NCBI GenBank assembly: GCA_947044405.1
Contig: CAMRHE010000054.1
Coordinates: forward strand, 434,001-498,000
Source: Leptodactylus fallax
Taxonomy: Eukaryota; Chordata; Amphibia; Anura; Leptodactylidae
Direction of reading: 5' to 3'
Length of the DNA stretch: 64,000 bases
Shown: piece after piece, positions 21,817 to 34,019 of the stretch
Position numbering within the stretch: position 1 is the stretch's first letter
How the letters are laid out: each line of letters starts with the position of its first letter
Made by a program: the position numbers and the translations under genes
The notes under the pieces: model-generated
Seen by the model: the letters and a program-made list of their open reading frames with translations, nothing else
The model's database searches: none
What the model was told of the DNA's origin: nothing

Positions 21817-22199
21817 ATAAGCTCTGGACCAGTGGGAGGAGAGGTCCTTCTCCAGTGGAGAGCAATAAGGGTTTTGGCGGCAGCACTTAGGTATAGAAAT
21901 AATTGATTTTCTGGTTTAAACTGTCTTCAACCAGTTTATTGCACAGGTTGCACACCAAAAACAAACCATAAACACAAAGTCCTAGCCTTGTCCAGGGGAA
22001 GCACTTTATGAATAGAAGTTTTTACCTGCCTGGGAAGGCTACATTGTCTGACCCTGCAACAATAAACAGTGTGGAAGTCTGTTGTTGGAGGTGTCGGCAG
22101 TTGGGTCATATTGCAGCACATTGTCCTGGAACTGGAACCAGTGGAGTTTGGAGCTACTCAACGTTGCTCCGTTTACCCACCTAGCTAATAGGGGAACAT

Positions 22200-22990
22200 C
22201 ACTTCATAGGAAAATATCACAAGGTGTGTCTACAGCCTATGTTTGAGTGTCTTGTTGCCAAGAGGCAGTGTATTCGTAAAAAGTCTGTTACACAAAAGAG
22301 CCAAGTTTGCTTGAGAGCCATGATGTGGTTTCTAGGGGCAACAAATCACAGCAGCAGGTACCTGCTGCTAATCTTCATTTCTGGTAAGCAGTTCAAGTTG
22401 CCAGCAAGTAGAGAAATGGGCACCTAACTATCCTTTAATTTGGAGGTTAGGAGAACTGCAGGTAAAAACCTGTAAGATAGTGGTGGATGGAGTTCCATTA
22501 ATGGCTGACCTAGATCCCAACCAGAATATGTCAAATGTACACCTGACCATATTTCTGGATGATAGCAGAGAAATGACAGATTTTAGATCTGAAGATGTGT
22601 CTGATGTTAATGATTGTCTCATTAGGTTACCAAGACAGTATTTGTACTGAGAAAGGGACAATAAGAGACATTAGGAGTTCTTCCATAAAGGTAGTTATGG
22701 GACGTGTTTAAAAAGGTGAACTGTTTACTAATAGTAGTGAGCCAGATGGAACTGACAATTTTTCTTTAGAGAATAAGGTTGTCAATGGAAACAAGGGGTA
22801 TGATACTGACATGTCTGATAACTGTCAAACAGATGGGTATGGTGCAATAGGGGGGTCACTAAAAGTGAAGCTGACAATTCCTCTTTAGAGATTGGTGTAG
22901 ACACAGGTCAAGCATCTACTGTAGAACAGTGCCTTCCATTGAGTAATGCATCAGTTGCCTTATGTGAAACTGGTCGGCTCAAAGTAATCA
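22200..22990 (+). other. Decayed coding-like stretch, unrecognised
   Basis: The plus strand reads as a protein-like sequence over about 22430-22650 (WRLGELQVKTCKIVVDGVPL, then MADLDPNQN, HLTIFLDDSREMTDF), with stops on each side. It lies between two direct copies of one repeat (20110-22040 and 23005-23250). Retroelement internal sequence would fit that position, but I do not recognise the protein and assign no function. Confidence 0.3.
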
Positions 22991-23004
22991 GACTAAGGCC
23001 ATGT

Positions 23005-23250
23005 TGGGGGGGGGGGCGAATAGCTCTTGGGATCACTGTCTTTCCTGGTTTAGACAGAATGGCACACCAATAATTTCAGCCAAACACAAAGGATTTAAGC
23101 TGTCTTCAACCAGTTTATTCTACAGGTTTCACACCAAAAACAAACCATAAACACAAAGTCCTAGCCTTGTCCAGGTGCTAACTAAACAGAAAGCCGTCCC
23201 TGACAATTTGGACTATGCTGATCTTATCTCAGGCCAGTCAAACACAGTCA
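23005..23250 (+). repeat. Host repeat, copy 2 (uninterrupted)
   Basis: Begins after a G-run with GCGAATAGCTCTTGGGATCA and continues TTTCCTGGTTTAGACAGAAT, CTGTCTTCAACCAGTTTATT, AACAAACCATAAACACAAAG. It matches copy 1 up to CCTTGTCCAGG (about 23175) and then diverges. It serves as the pre-insertion reference for the nested block. Confidence 0.6.
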
Positions 23251-23745
23251 CGATGTAAACAGCAATCTGTTATACTTGCAATTGTCCAGGAATTTTCAGC
23301 AATGCCTCTTCAGGAATATGTGTCCTCTCTCCTTCCCCAGTCTGAGAGACCTGTCTGAGTCTTGAACACCTTTATTAAGGAGTCTTCTCAGCTGACACCT
23401 AATAAGGTTTATTAAGCAGCCAAAACCTTGCCCTGCCCTGCTAGAAGGAGTGGAACCTGCTCTTTTCCTCCCACTCCAACAAATCAGCCATTTTCCAGAT
23501 GTTACACATAGTGGAAGAGGAGAAAAAGTCACCTTCTTTATGAAAACACACTGTTATTTTCACGTTTTCACTAGAAACCTGCTAGAAATATTTATACATT
23601 TTTAGTATTATGCTGACAGCAAAAGAATAACAGTGGTTAGAACCTTTGACTTTCAGGCTCCATATCTCACTATTCACTACAGTTTTGAATGTGAGACTAC
23701 CATCATTTTATAGACAATCATCTTAGCTACATCTTGGGTACTGTT
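23251..23745. other. No recognised feature
   Basis: This may be the remainder of the 23.0-kb repeat. No coding region was recognised. Confidence 0.35.
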
Positions 23746-23752
23746 ACAAATG

Positions 23753-24635
23753 GACCTGGACAAGTTAGAAGTTCAGGTTGAGAAGTGGCTAATGAGGTGT
23801 AATATTGATAAATGGGAAGTTATGCACATGGAAACTGGAAATGCAAGCAAAGATTACAGTTCCTACTAAATGGGAAAGTACTGGGTAAAACTGAAATAGA
23901 AAAGGATGGAGGAATTTTAGTTGACATTAAACTCAGTTGTAGCAGCCAGTGCCAGGCAGCTGCTGCCTAGGCAAATAAGAGCATGGGGTTTATCAAAAGG
24001 CAACATAGATACAAATATGTAAACATAGTTCTGCAACTTTACAAATCACTTATCAGACTGCAAAAGGAATATTGTGTATAGTTTTTTGCACCTGTGCATA
24101 AGAAAGACATAATAGAACTTGAGCAGATTCAAAGGTGAGCAGCCAAAGTCATAGATGGAATAGGTAGACTACAGTGTCCAGACAGATTATCAAAACGAGA
24201 ATTATTTTGTTTGGAAAAAAAGAAGATCGAGGTACAACCTAATTACTATGTATAAATCTATCAAAGATCAGTATCGAGATTTCTGCCATTCTTCATACCA
24301 AAGATTTTCACTGCAACAAGGGGGCATTCTCTACGTTTAGATGAAAGAAGGTTTCTACATAGACATATAATAGGGTTATTTACTGTAGCAGCAAAAAGAC
24401 TATGGAACTCTGTATAACAGCTCTAGAAAGGCCTGGATGCCTTTCTTGAGAGCAGCAATATTTCGGGTTATAGTTATTAGATATTTGGAAAGGAGTTTTA
24501 CCTCTAAAATGAGGAAAATTCGCTTCTACTTCATGTTTTGTTTGCCTTCCTCTGGTTTAACACTGCAGGATAACAGGAAAGATGGATGTCTTTTTTCAGC
24601 CTTACATACTATGTCACTAGATCACTATGTATCAT
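23753..24635 (+). pseudogene. LINE reverse transcriptase, C-terminal part
   Basis: The plus strand carries the C-terminal half of a non-LTR retrotransposon polymerase, in several frames. In order: DLDKLEVQVEKWLMRCNIDK at 23753; a LNGKVLG and LVDIKLS-type block; QAAAA and ANKSMGFIKR-type residues near 23950; LYKSLIRL...YCV near 24035; APVHKKDIIELEQIQR at 24090-24135; RGHSLRLDERRF near 24320; and KRLWNSV near 24400. This order is that of the thumb and C-terminal region in CR1/L2-like vertebrate LINEs, but I could not fix the clade. Several stops and frameshifts make it non-functional. The 3' tail follows and was later split by a Tc1 insertion. Confidence 0.82.
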
Positions 24636-24792
24636 GGTCACTATCATGTATCATGGAATGTACTCTTGTGAGCAGGACCCTCACTCCTATTGTTTGATAT
24701 GTTTATTTCTTTGTCACATTGTAATGTCTCATATTGTCTGTTGATATGTCCTCTGATTTGTAAAGTGCTGTGGAATATGTGGGCACTATATA
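24636..24792 (+). repeat. LINE 3' tail, left part
   Basis: The sequence GTAAAGTGCTGTGGAATATG followed by TGGGCACTATATA is the common vertebrate LINE tail motif. It is cut at TA and resumes after the Tc1 element as AATAAAG plus an ATT microsatellite (25712-25778). The removed-insertion reading is '...GGCACTATATAAATAAAG'. Confidence 0.75.
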
Positions 24793-25709
<917 letters not shown>

Positions 25710-25711
25710 TA

Positions 25712-25730
25712 AATAAAGTTTGTTATTATT

Positions 25731-25776
<46 letters not shown>

Positions 25777-25790
25777 CATGAAACCAATTG
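25712..25790. repeat. (ATT)n microsatellite, LINE tail end
   Basis: AATAAAGTTTGTTATTATTA leads into about 18 ATT units. It most likely terminates the LINE begun at 23753. Confidence 0.9.
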
Positions 25791-27150
25791 AAACAACATC
25801 ACAAGTTCACAACATGCTTACAAAGGCCTTAAAGGGCTGCAATTCACCCCCCCCCCCACCTTCTACAGAGTGGTCCTACAGAAACAAAAACAAAATAGTA
25901 TATCTCTTTGTGTTCAATTTTTTCATATCATGTTACTTTTATAAACAGTGCTCAATTTGTAAATTGATGTTGTTTTAAAGGCTAATGGTGGTCACACCAA
26001 ATATTAATTAACTTGAAACTTTAAACATTTATATGATTTATACATTTGAAATCATTCTTCTTTTGCAGCATTTTTTCACACATGTGTAAAACTTTCACAC
26101 AGTACTCTATGTACAGTATATTAGTCATTTAAATTGTGAGTGCTTACTACATGTTTAGGTCTTAATCTGTAACAGTAATTTAGCTGCTTTGCCTATTCAG
26201 AAATTCACTAAAGGGAGATGGAATAAACTGTTAAAATATAACTTTTATTAACTTGTCTAAAAGGGACTAACAACACATAATAAATAAAAGGAAAAAAAAA
26301 TGATAAAACCCAATAGGGTCATCCAAGGGGTCAATAACTATACTGGCTGATGATCACTACATAGAGAGGTTTCTTAGCATTAATTTGCAAGTAAGACCCG
26401 TTTATTATTTCAATCCTTTCCCTATTTGGTGACTAATATTGTAAATGCAACTGTAAGGCATCTCTATAAACCACCATGTGTTTAATGTTATACCAATAAT
26501 GGAGCTACTAAAGTGCTTTAGTTCTGGCTTCTATAGGTATAAAACATAGAAACATGCATTTCCTCAATGTGTTTCCCCCCTCCTATTAAAGCATAAGAGG
26601 GATTCATCAGGAGGAAAGACCAAAAGGCCGATATAGAAGAGGACAATAGTATCATATATTGCAGTAAAAACTACATTTCCTGGGGCCCTGATGGTGGGCA
26701 CCAGTACTTATGTATAGCCAATACCAGCTGACATGCTCCCATTATGTCAGAGTATTGATTGGTCCAGTGATGAAAACACCATCTGCCGCTCCATAGACAT
26801 CGGCTGGGTTTTAGGTAGCCAGGATGCTAAGCCTAGACCCAAATACAGATAACAAATGCTATAAGGAACATACAGTAAGTGATAATAATGTATGCATTAT
26901 TAATGTAATAATGTAATGTATAAATAATAATGTATGCATATGTAGATATGATTAGATGATGATACAATTCCCCCATAGGAGCTCGATAAAATCCAAAAGG
27001 AACTGACTCCAAGTACAATGACCAAATGATAAGATTAAACGTTGTTATTATATTTATTGAATATCCACTCCACAAGCTCTCATATAGTCACCCATCTGCT
27101 ACAAAAACATTCAAATAACCAATGCAAACAAAATATTATCATTTAGAAAA
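25791..27150. other. No gene recognised
   Basis: AT-rich, with a C-run at 25849-25859. A GC-richer 26560-26820 section may be an unclassified repeat. No terminal repeats or coding motifs were found. Confidence 0.35.
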
Positions 27151-28378
27151 ATGGGTAAAAGGACCAGGTCCACTCTCTCCCTGCCCCTCATCACACAGCT
27201 CTTCCAGAATCTTGAGATTAGGGAAATCCTCCTCTTCAATTCCTAATTCCATACATTTTTGACTGTTGCTACTTTTAATGAATTTAACCTACCTGAGTTT
27301 CCCGGTGAAAATGGTTAGTTGGTTGGTTAGCTGAACACACAGGTATGTCAAGTGGGATGTTTTCAATTTGAATGGGGAGGAGAATTGGATCTGCCTAATA
27401 TATCCAGGTGGTGTCAAAATATTCAAAGTTTTGGAATTGTTATAATTAATTTTAAAATTAAAATGGTTTCCAAAATGCTGGAAAAGCTTAAGCATGTGGG
27501 GGAATTTTCGTGCATATGAGCATCAGTAAACTGTCCACAAAATCAGCACTTGCTATTACTGATCATTAAGCCCTCTATAGGTGGGTTTTCCATGATGAAT
27601 TACAAGAGCATCTACTTCATCAAGATAAAAAGGATAGGTGACAGTGGGAAGTCCTGCCTGATTCTGAATTGTGAATTCTCCACACAGGGTACTGTTGACC
27701 CTTATCCTGGTGCTTTAGTGACTATATAAGGATAGAACTGAACATATGAAATTGTCGTCTGTAAGGCTAGCTTTCTTAGGACCTGCTCCATGAACAGCCA
27801 ATTAATGCATTTAAAAGCCTTACTGGCATCTGTGGTGAGAAGGACCAATGATTTCTTATATTTTAGGCCATAGTGTATAGTATAGATCATGGGTGGGCAA
27901 TTGATTTTCTCATGGGGCCACATGAGAAATTGGAATGGTTTTAGAGGGCCAGACTAATATACTTAACTCATTTCTACCCAATACCTATATATACTATCCC
28001 TTCATGAAAAAAATAGTAAATGAAACATTACAATGATTCAATGAAAATGTGTAGGACCTAATTACATCATTATTTAATGATGAGATGATGAACTTGTGAT
28101 GAACTTTAATGAACTTGTGATTGTTCAGTTTAGAAAATTGTAAACTTTTGCATCACGTCCTGACATAAAATAGCAAGTTTTTCAAAGACCAGCATCCCTT
28201 TAACTTAATAAAGAACAGTAAATGAAACATTACAAAAACATGAAAATGTGGAGCACAGAATTATAGCACAATTTAACAAACATTTTTTGAAAATGAGTAT
28301 CTTCTGCAGCGTTTAAAAAAAACTAGCATCACAACTTTACACAAAAAAAAAAAAAATCTAGTGTTTCAAAGACCAGCA

Positions 28379-28588
28379 TCATATTAACTTTATGCAAAAA
28401 TGTTTAATGAGAGAAATCCAGCCTGCTTTGAACAGGTGCATTGAAGTCAGGTTGAATATCTGAGGTGGATATGCGAAGGACAGTACACAATGATCATCAC
28501 TGAGAGAGGATTTGTATCTGGATTTGTTCAACTTCATCACTGAGAATGTTTGTTCACATAGGTAGGTAGATCCAAAGAGAACTAACAT
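28379..28588 (-). pseudogene. hAT transposase C-terminal fragment
   Basis: An open frame of 69 residues reads FGSTYLCEQTFSVMKLNKSR followed by YKSSLSDDH. That is the hATC dimerisation-domain block (YLCE..FS.MK..KS..RS.L.D.HL) of the hAT transposases from which ZBED/GTF2IRD2-like vertebrate genes derive. It lies on the minus strand inside the hAT element. Upstream catalytic domains are deleted or unreadable, so it cannot encode an active enzyme. Confidence 0.85.
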
Positions 28589-28604
28589 CCTCTGAGCATG
28601 CCTC

Positions 28605-28770
28605 CTTATTTACCCCCCCCCCCCCCCACACACAGCATATGTTCCCCCTATTTATGGCCCTCACACAGTTTATGACACCTTTTATACCCCCCACACAGTA
28701 AATGACCCCTTTTTTAAAGCCCACCCACAGTATATGACCCCCTGTTATCTCCCTACCCCCACACAGAGTA
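28605..28770. repeat. C-run and degenerate CACACAG...ATGACCCC repeats
   Basis: A C homopolymer (28613-28627) is followed by about five diverged units around CACACAGTATATGACCCC. In reverse complement these resemble the TGTGTG...GGGG minisatellite found elsewhere in the window. Confidence 0.5.
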
Positions 28771-29509
28771 GTGGCCGATAATTTTTACTCATCTGTCCAC
28801 ACTCCTGACCTGGACGCCCTCTGTTGCCGCCTCCAGGGTGCACTGTTGCCGATGCTGAAGAAGGACGGGACGCTGTATGTAGCGTCCTGGCATTCTTCAG
28901 CGTCATGAAGTCAGTGTAGCGCCGCCTAGAGGAAGCAGAGGAGGGCGGTCAGGACAGGAGCGTGGACAGGTGAGTAAAAGTATCGACAGCTGCTTATTGC
29001 AATAACACAATACGTAGCTGCCGATGCATGTCACCCAAAATGTCTTGGCGTGTCACCTGTGACACGCGTGTCATAGGTTCGCCATCACTGTTGTATTTAG
29101 TCAAAGTACTTGATTTCATTCACCTGTCACAGTGTAATAGGTGTCATAGTTACACATTTACTTTTGACTTCAAATTTTCCAACGATCTTACACGGGCTAG
29201 TCAAAGATAGTTAGAGGGCCGGATGTGGCCCACGGGTCGTACAATGCCCAGGTCTGGTATAGATTATTCTAGTACAGTGGTGATTTTCTTTCATGACCAG
29301 GGACAATTGTTCCATGTTATTTGGCCAGAAATTTGCCCAAATATTCACATCTGCATTTAAAAGAGAGATGGAGCAGTAGCTTCTATGTCTCTTTACGTTT
29401 TTGTTGATGAAGCAATACTTCATCTTTTGTTTTGTTACCAATGGGAAGCCTGTCTGCTCCTGTACTTTTCTGATAGGCTACTCGTCTCTATCTGTTTAGG
29501 ATAGGTTTG

Positions 29510-29536
29510 TGTGTGTGTGTGTGGGGGGGGGGGGGC
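29510..29536. repeat. (TG)n(G)n tract
   Basis: A short TG run leads directly into a G homopolymer. Confidence 0.9.
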
Positions 29537-29950
29537 TGTTCAGAAATTATGACAGGGGTGCAGAGTCCTCTAAATTATAATTATGATAAAATGTCCAGTA
29601 TTTTGAAGCCATGATCTCGGTGGAGTGGACATTAGTCCCATGATCATTGTGTATGATAAAGGATTTAGTGAAAGAAGATTCTTTCACCTTTTTTTCAGTC
29701 AATGAGACATCAGTCTTCTCCCCTTGTGACCATAACCAAAACTTGGATTTCATTTCTAGATGGGCCTTGGATATTTTTTTTTGTACAGAATAAAAAATAC
29801 AGAATAGAGGAGAAGCCCCCATAATCATGTACAGAAAATAGAACAAAACATCTACTATCAGAAAATAAAAACAGATTAGAAAAAAAACTATGAATGTTGT
29901 CCAGGACCTTCTGAGATAGGGTAGAGGTAGCCATGGACGTGTCATGACTG

Positions 29951-30321
29951 GGTTAAGGGCTACTGTTACTGTATGTGACAAGCTGTTGAAAGGAAATGAG
30001 TTTTGCAACTGCAGTTACCGATGCCTCTAGATGCCCTAGTGTTGAAGAGCACCTGAGGAGGATTACATAGACGACCTCATGAATGGACATTCCTGATCAT
30101 TGAGATATGGAAATATGTCCATGAACAACCAACAAACAAGTAAATGCTTGTTTAGTCAGCTGATTGCAACTTTTAGGAGGACATTAAGATCATTGTTGGT
30201 TGGCGGCTCATGGGCCCTTGTATACACAGTTATGTGCCACTAACAATAATAAATTATATAAAATATTGACATATTGACAATAATTTAGTATAATACAATC
30301 TCAATGATTGTTCCATGTATA
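29951..30321. other. No recognised feature
   Basis: Possibly part of the L1 copy upstream. No motif was identified. Confidence 0.35.
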
Positions 30322-30323
30322 TA

Positions 30324-31972
30324 CAGTCATATGAAAAAGTTTGGGCACCCCTATTAATCTTAATCATTTTTAGTTCTAAATATTTGGGTGTTTGCAACAG
30401 CCTTTTCAATTTGATATATCTAATAACTGATGGACACAGTAATATTTCAGGATTGAAATGAGGTTTATTGTACTAACAGAAAATGTGCAATATGCATTAA
30501 ACCAAAATTTGACCGGTGCAAAAGTATGGGCACCTCAACAGAAAAGTGACATTAATATTTAGTAGATCCTCCTTTTGCAAAACTAACAGCCTCTAGTCGC
30601 TTCCTGTAGCTTTTAATCAGTTCCTGGATCCTGGATGAAGGTATTTTTGACAATTCCTCTTTACAAAACAATTCCAGTTCAGTTAAGTTTGATGGTCGCC
30701 GAGCATGGACAGCCCGCTTCAAATTATCCCACAGATGTTCAATGATATTCAGGTCTGGGGACTGGGATGGCCATTCCAGAACATTGTAATTGTTCCTCTG
30801 CATGAATGCCTGAGTAGATTTGGAGCTGTGTTTTGGATCATTGTCTTGCTGAAATATCCATCCCCGGCGTAACTTCAAATTCGTCACTGATTCTTGTACA
30901 TTATTCTCAAGAATCTGCTGATACTGAGTTGAATCCATGCGACCCTCAACTTTAACAAGATTCCCGGTGCCGGCATTGGCCACACAGCCCCAAAGCATGA
31001 TGGAACCTCCACCAAATTTTACAGTGGGTAGCAAGTGTTTTTCTTGGAATGCTGTGTTTTTTGAACGCCATGCATAACGCCTTTTTGTATGACCAAACAA
31101 CTCAATCTTTGTTTCATCAGTCCACAGGACCTTCTTCCAAAATGAAGCTGGCTTGTCCAAATGTGCTTTTGCATACCTCAGGCGACTCTGTTTGTGGCGT
31201 GCTTTCAGAAACGGCTTCTTTCGCATCACTCTCCCATACAGCTTCTCCTTGTGCAAAGTGTGCTGTATTGTTGACCGATGCACAGTGACACCATCTGCAG
31301 CAAGATGATGCTGCAGCTCTTTGGAGGTGGTCTGTGGATTGTCCTTGACTGTTCTCACCATTCTTCTTCTCTGCCTTTCTGATATTTTTCTTGGCCTGCC
31401 ACTTCTGGGCTTAACAAGAACTGTCCCTGTGGTCTTCCATTTCCTTACTATGTTCCTCACAGTGGAAACTGACAGGTTAAATCTCTGAGACAACTTTTTG
31501 TATCCTTCCCCTTTACAACTATGTTGAACAATCTTTGTTTTCAGATCATTTGAGAGTTGTTTTGAGGAGCCCATGATGCCACTCTTCAGAGGAGATTCAA
31601 ATAGGAGAACAACTTGCAATTGGCCACCTTAAATACCTTTTCTCATGATTGGATACACCTGGCTATGAAGTTCAAAGCTCAGTGAGGTTACAAAACCAAT
31701 TTTGTGCTTCAGTAAGTCAGTAAAAAGTAGTTAGGAGTATTCAAATCAATAAAATGATAAGGGTACCCAAATTTTTGCAGCGGTCAAATTTTGGTTTAAT
31801 GCATATTGCACATTTTCTGTTAGTACAATAAACCTCATTTCAATCCTGAAATATTACTGTGTCCATCAGTTATTAGATATATCAAATTGAAATGGCTGTT
31901 GCAAACACCCAAATATTTAGAACTAAAAATGATTAAGATTAATAGGGGTGCCCAAACTTTTTCATATGACTG
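30324..31972 (-). mobile_element. Full-length Tc1-like transposon with intact transposase
   Basis: The left end CAGTCATATGAAAAAGTTTG and the inverted right end are flanked by TA (30322-30323, 31973-31974). The inverted repeats extend inward roughly 200 bp with few visible mismatches. Each carries an inner copy of a GTGCAAAAGTATGGGCACC / GGGTACCCAAATTTTTGCA sequence. That is the IR/DR organisation of Sleeping Beauty-like elements. At 1649 bp with a single uninterrupted transposase frame, it is the best-preserved transposon in the window. Confidence 0.95.
30552..31574 (-). CDS. Tc1/mariner transposase, apparently intact (340 aa)
   Basis: This enzyme cuts the element from and inserts it into TA sites. 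I take the start at MGSSKQLSNDLKTKIV (31574), which gives the standard 340 residues; an in-frame upstream methionine at 31619 would add 15 residues not seen in the family. In order it has: a paired-like helix-turn-helix (about residues 1-55, with YKKLSQRFNLSVSTVRNIVR); a GRPRKISERQRRR basic/AT-hook-like link that may act in nuclear import; a second helix-turn-helix (about 60-115); and the DDE domain. The catalytic residues are D in [12 protein letters not shown] in [10 protein letters not shown] and E in PDLNIIEHLW, with 34 residues between the last two (DD34E). The glycine-rich GGGSIMLWG box and the terminal KGGSTKY are present. No stop, frameshift or missing catalytic residue is visible. Activity is not shown by sequence alone. 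Confidence 0.93.
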   Translation of the reverse strand: MGSSKQLSNDLKTKIVQHSCKGEGYKKLSQRFNLSVSTVRNIVRKWKTTGTVLVKPRSGRPRKISERQRRRMVRTVKDNPQTTSKELQHHLAADGVTVHRSTIQHTLHKEKLYGRVMRKKPFLKARHKQSRLRYAKAHLDKPASFWKKVLWTDETKIELFGHTKRRYAWRSKNTAFQEKHLLPTVKFGGGSIMLWGCVANAGTGNLVKVEGRMDSTQYQQILENNVQESVTNLKLRRGWIFQQDNDPKHSSKSTQAFMQRNNYNVLEWPSQSPDLNIIEHLWDNLKRAVHARRPSNLTELELFCKEELSKIPSSRIQELIKSYRKRLEAVSFAKGGSTKY

Positions 31973-32054
31973 TACAACTAAAGAGTGATGATCAGCTTTC
32001 GAATGTTGTAGATTGGCGCTCATTATAAATTACATAAATATTATTATAATAATA

Positions 32055-32055
<1 letters not shown>

Positions 32056-32103
<48 letters not shown>
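32056..32103. repeat. (TA)n microsatellite
   Basis: About 23 TA units immediately before the next Tc1 element. Confidence 0.97.
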
Positions 32104-33747
<1,644 letters not shown>

Positions 33748-33749
33748 TA

Positions 33750-34019
33750 TATTGTATAAAAGGATCGTATGGACTGACTGCTGAAGGTAAAAGAAGCTGG
33801 ATATTAGCAATCAGAATAACTAGCGACTTAGAAATCCATTGCCAATAATCTAATGGATATTTTTTACCATTAAGATTCTTGCTACCAGTATATAGTTTCA
33901 TAGTTGCCAAGTCACAGCTTTTGCAAAATCTATGTGGCAAAATCTATTGTAAATTTTTATGTTGCTACTGTACAAATGCCATTTATTTACTTTGTTGTAT
34001 ATTACTATGCGGCACTCTG
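33750..34019. other. No recognised feature
   Basis: A short spacer between two Tc1-type elements, with no motif recognised. Confidence 0.3.

Larger units (their letters stand above)
20200..21904 (-). mobile_element. Insertion with about 13-20-bp target duplication, probably a truncated retrotransposon
   Basis: GATTTTCTGGTTT occurs at 20187-20199 and again at 21905-21917. The match can be extended through AAACTGT if the T-run expanded. Once two later insertions (20449-20942 and 21071-21816) are removed, the inserted DNA is only about 430 bp. The AATTTTTATTAAGG at its left end would be an AATAAA-type signal on the minus strand. A polypurine block (about 20384-20440) resembles that of the retrocopy at 46391-46602. 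This suggests a 5'-truncated LINE-type insertion. Confidence 0.55.
20110..22040 (+). repeat. Host repeat, copy 1 (interrupted)
   Basis: The sequence GGGGAATAGCTCCCAGGATC...TTTCCTGGTTTAGACAGAAT at 20114-20187 continues, after a 1.7-kb insertion, at 21918 with CTGTCTTCAACCAGTTTATT and AACAAACCATAAACACAAAG. The uninterrupted version is present at 23005-23180 in the same orientation. The repeat is unclassified. An LTR is possible, because the two direct copies flank an unrelated 0.9-kb segment. Confidence 0.65.
27888..29256 (-). mobile_element. hAT element (Charlie-like ends), perfect 8-bp duplication
   Basis: The left end is CATGGGTGGGCAATTG and the right end, inverted, is CAGACCTGGGCATTGT. GGGGCCACATGAGAAA inside the left end matches the inverted GGCCGGATGTGGCCCACGGG at the right. 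GTATAGAT flanks both ends (27880-27887, 29257-29264). These ends resemble the CAGGGGTGGGCAAAC-type termini of hAT-Charlie elements. The element carries a C-terminal transposase remnant, a C-run and CACACAGTATATGACCCC-type repeats near 28610-28770, and a foldback around 28780-28985. It lies inside the L1-like copy and is younger than it. Confidence 0.88.
27160..29950 (-). pseudogene. L1-like LINE reverse transcriptase, split by a hAT
   Basis: The minus strand carries an L1-type polymerase read from high to low coordinate. A pre-RT linker lies near 29550-29770 (FIIHNDHGTNVHSTEI...YHNYNL). An RT block follows at 29280-29400 (RSYCSISLLNADVNIWANFW, matching the YRPISLLN.D.KI..K.LA.R motif), then CTRIIYT. 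After the hAT insertion the frame resumes at 27700-27880 with LVLLTTDASKAFKCINWLFM, the L1 LLLDAEKAFD.V.W.FL block. Further on, MLKLFQHFGNHFNFKINYNN (27430-27495) matches the 'FG..SG.KIN..KS' block. The YADD box is not readable. Stops and small indels occur throughout, so it is inactive. It lacks a clear 3' tail. The lineage (L1 versus Tx1) is unresolved. Confidence 0.78.

Noticed and set aside
24723..24790. Independent SINE
   Set aside because: The tail motif alone could suggest a SINE, but it directly follows a LINE polymerase in the same orientation and ends in the matching microsatellite.
29547..30008. 153-codon minus-strand open frame
   Set aside because: Part of it fits an L1 linker region; the hydrophobic N-terminal half arises from AT-rich sequence. 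It is treated as part of the L1 relic, not a separate gene.
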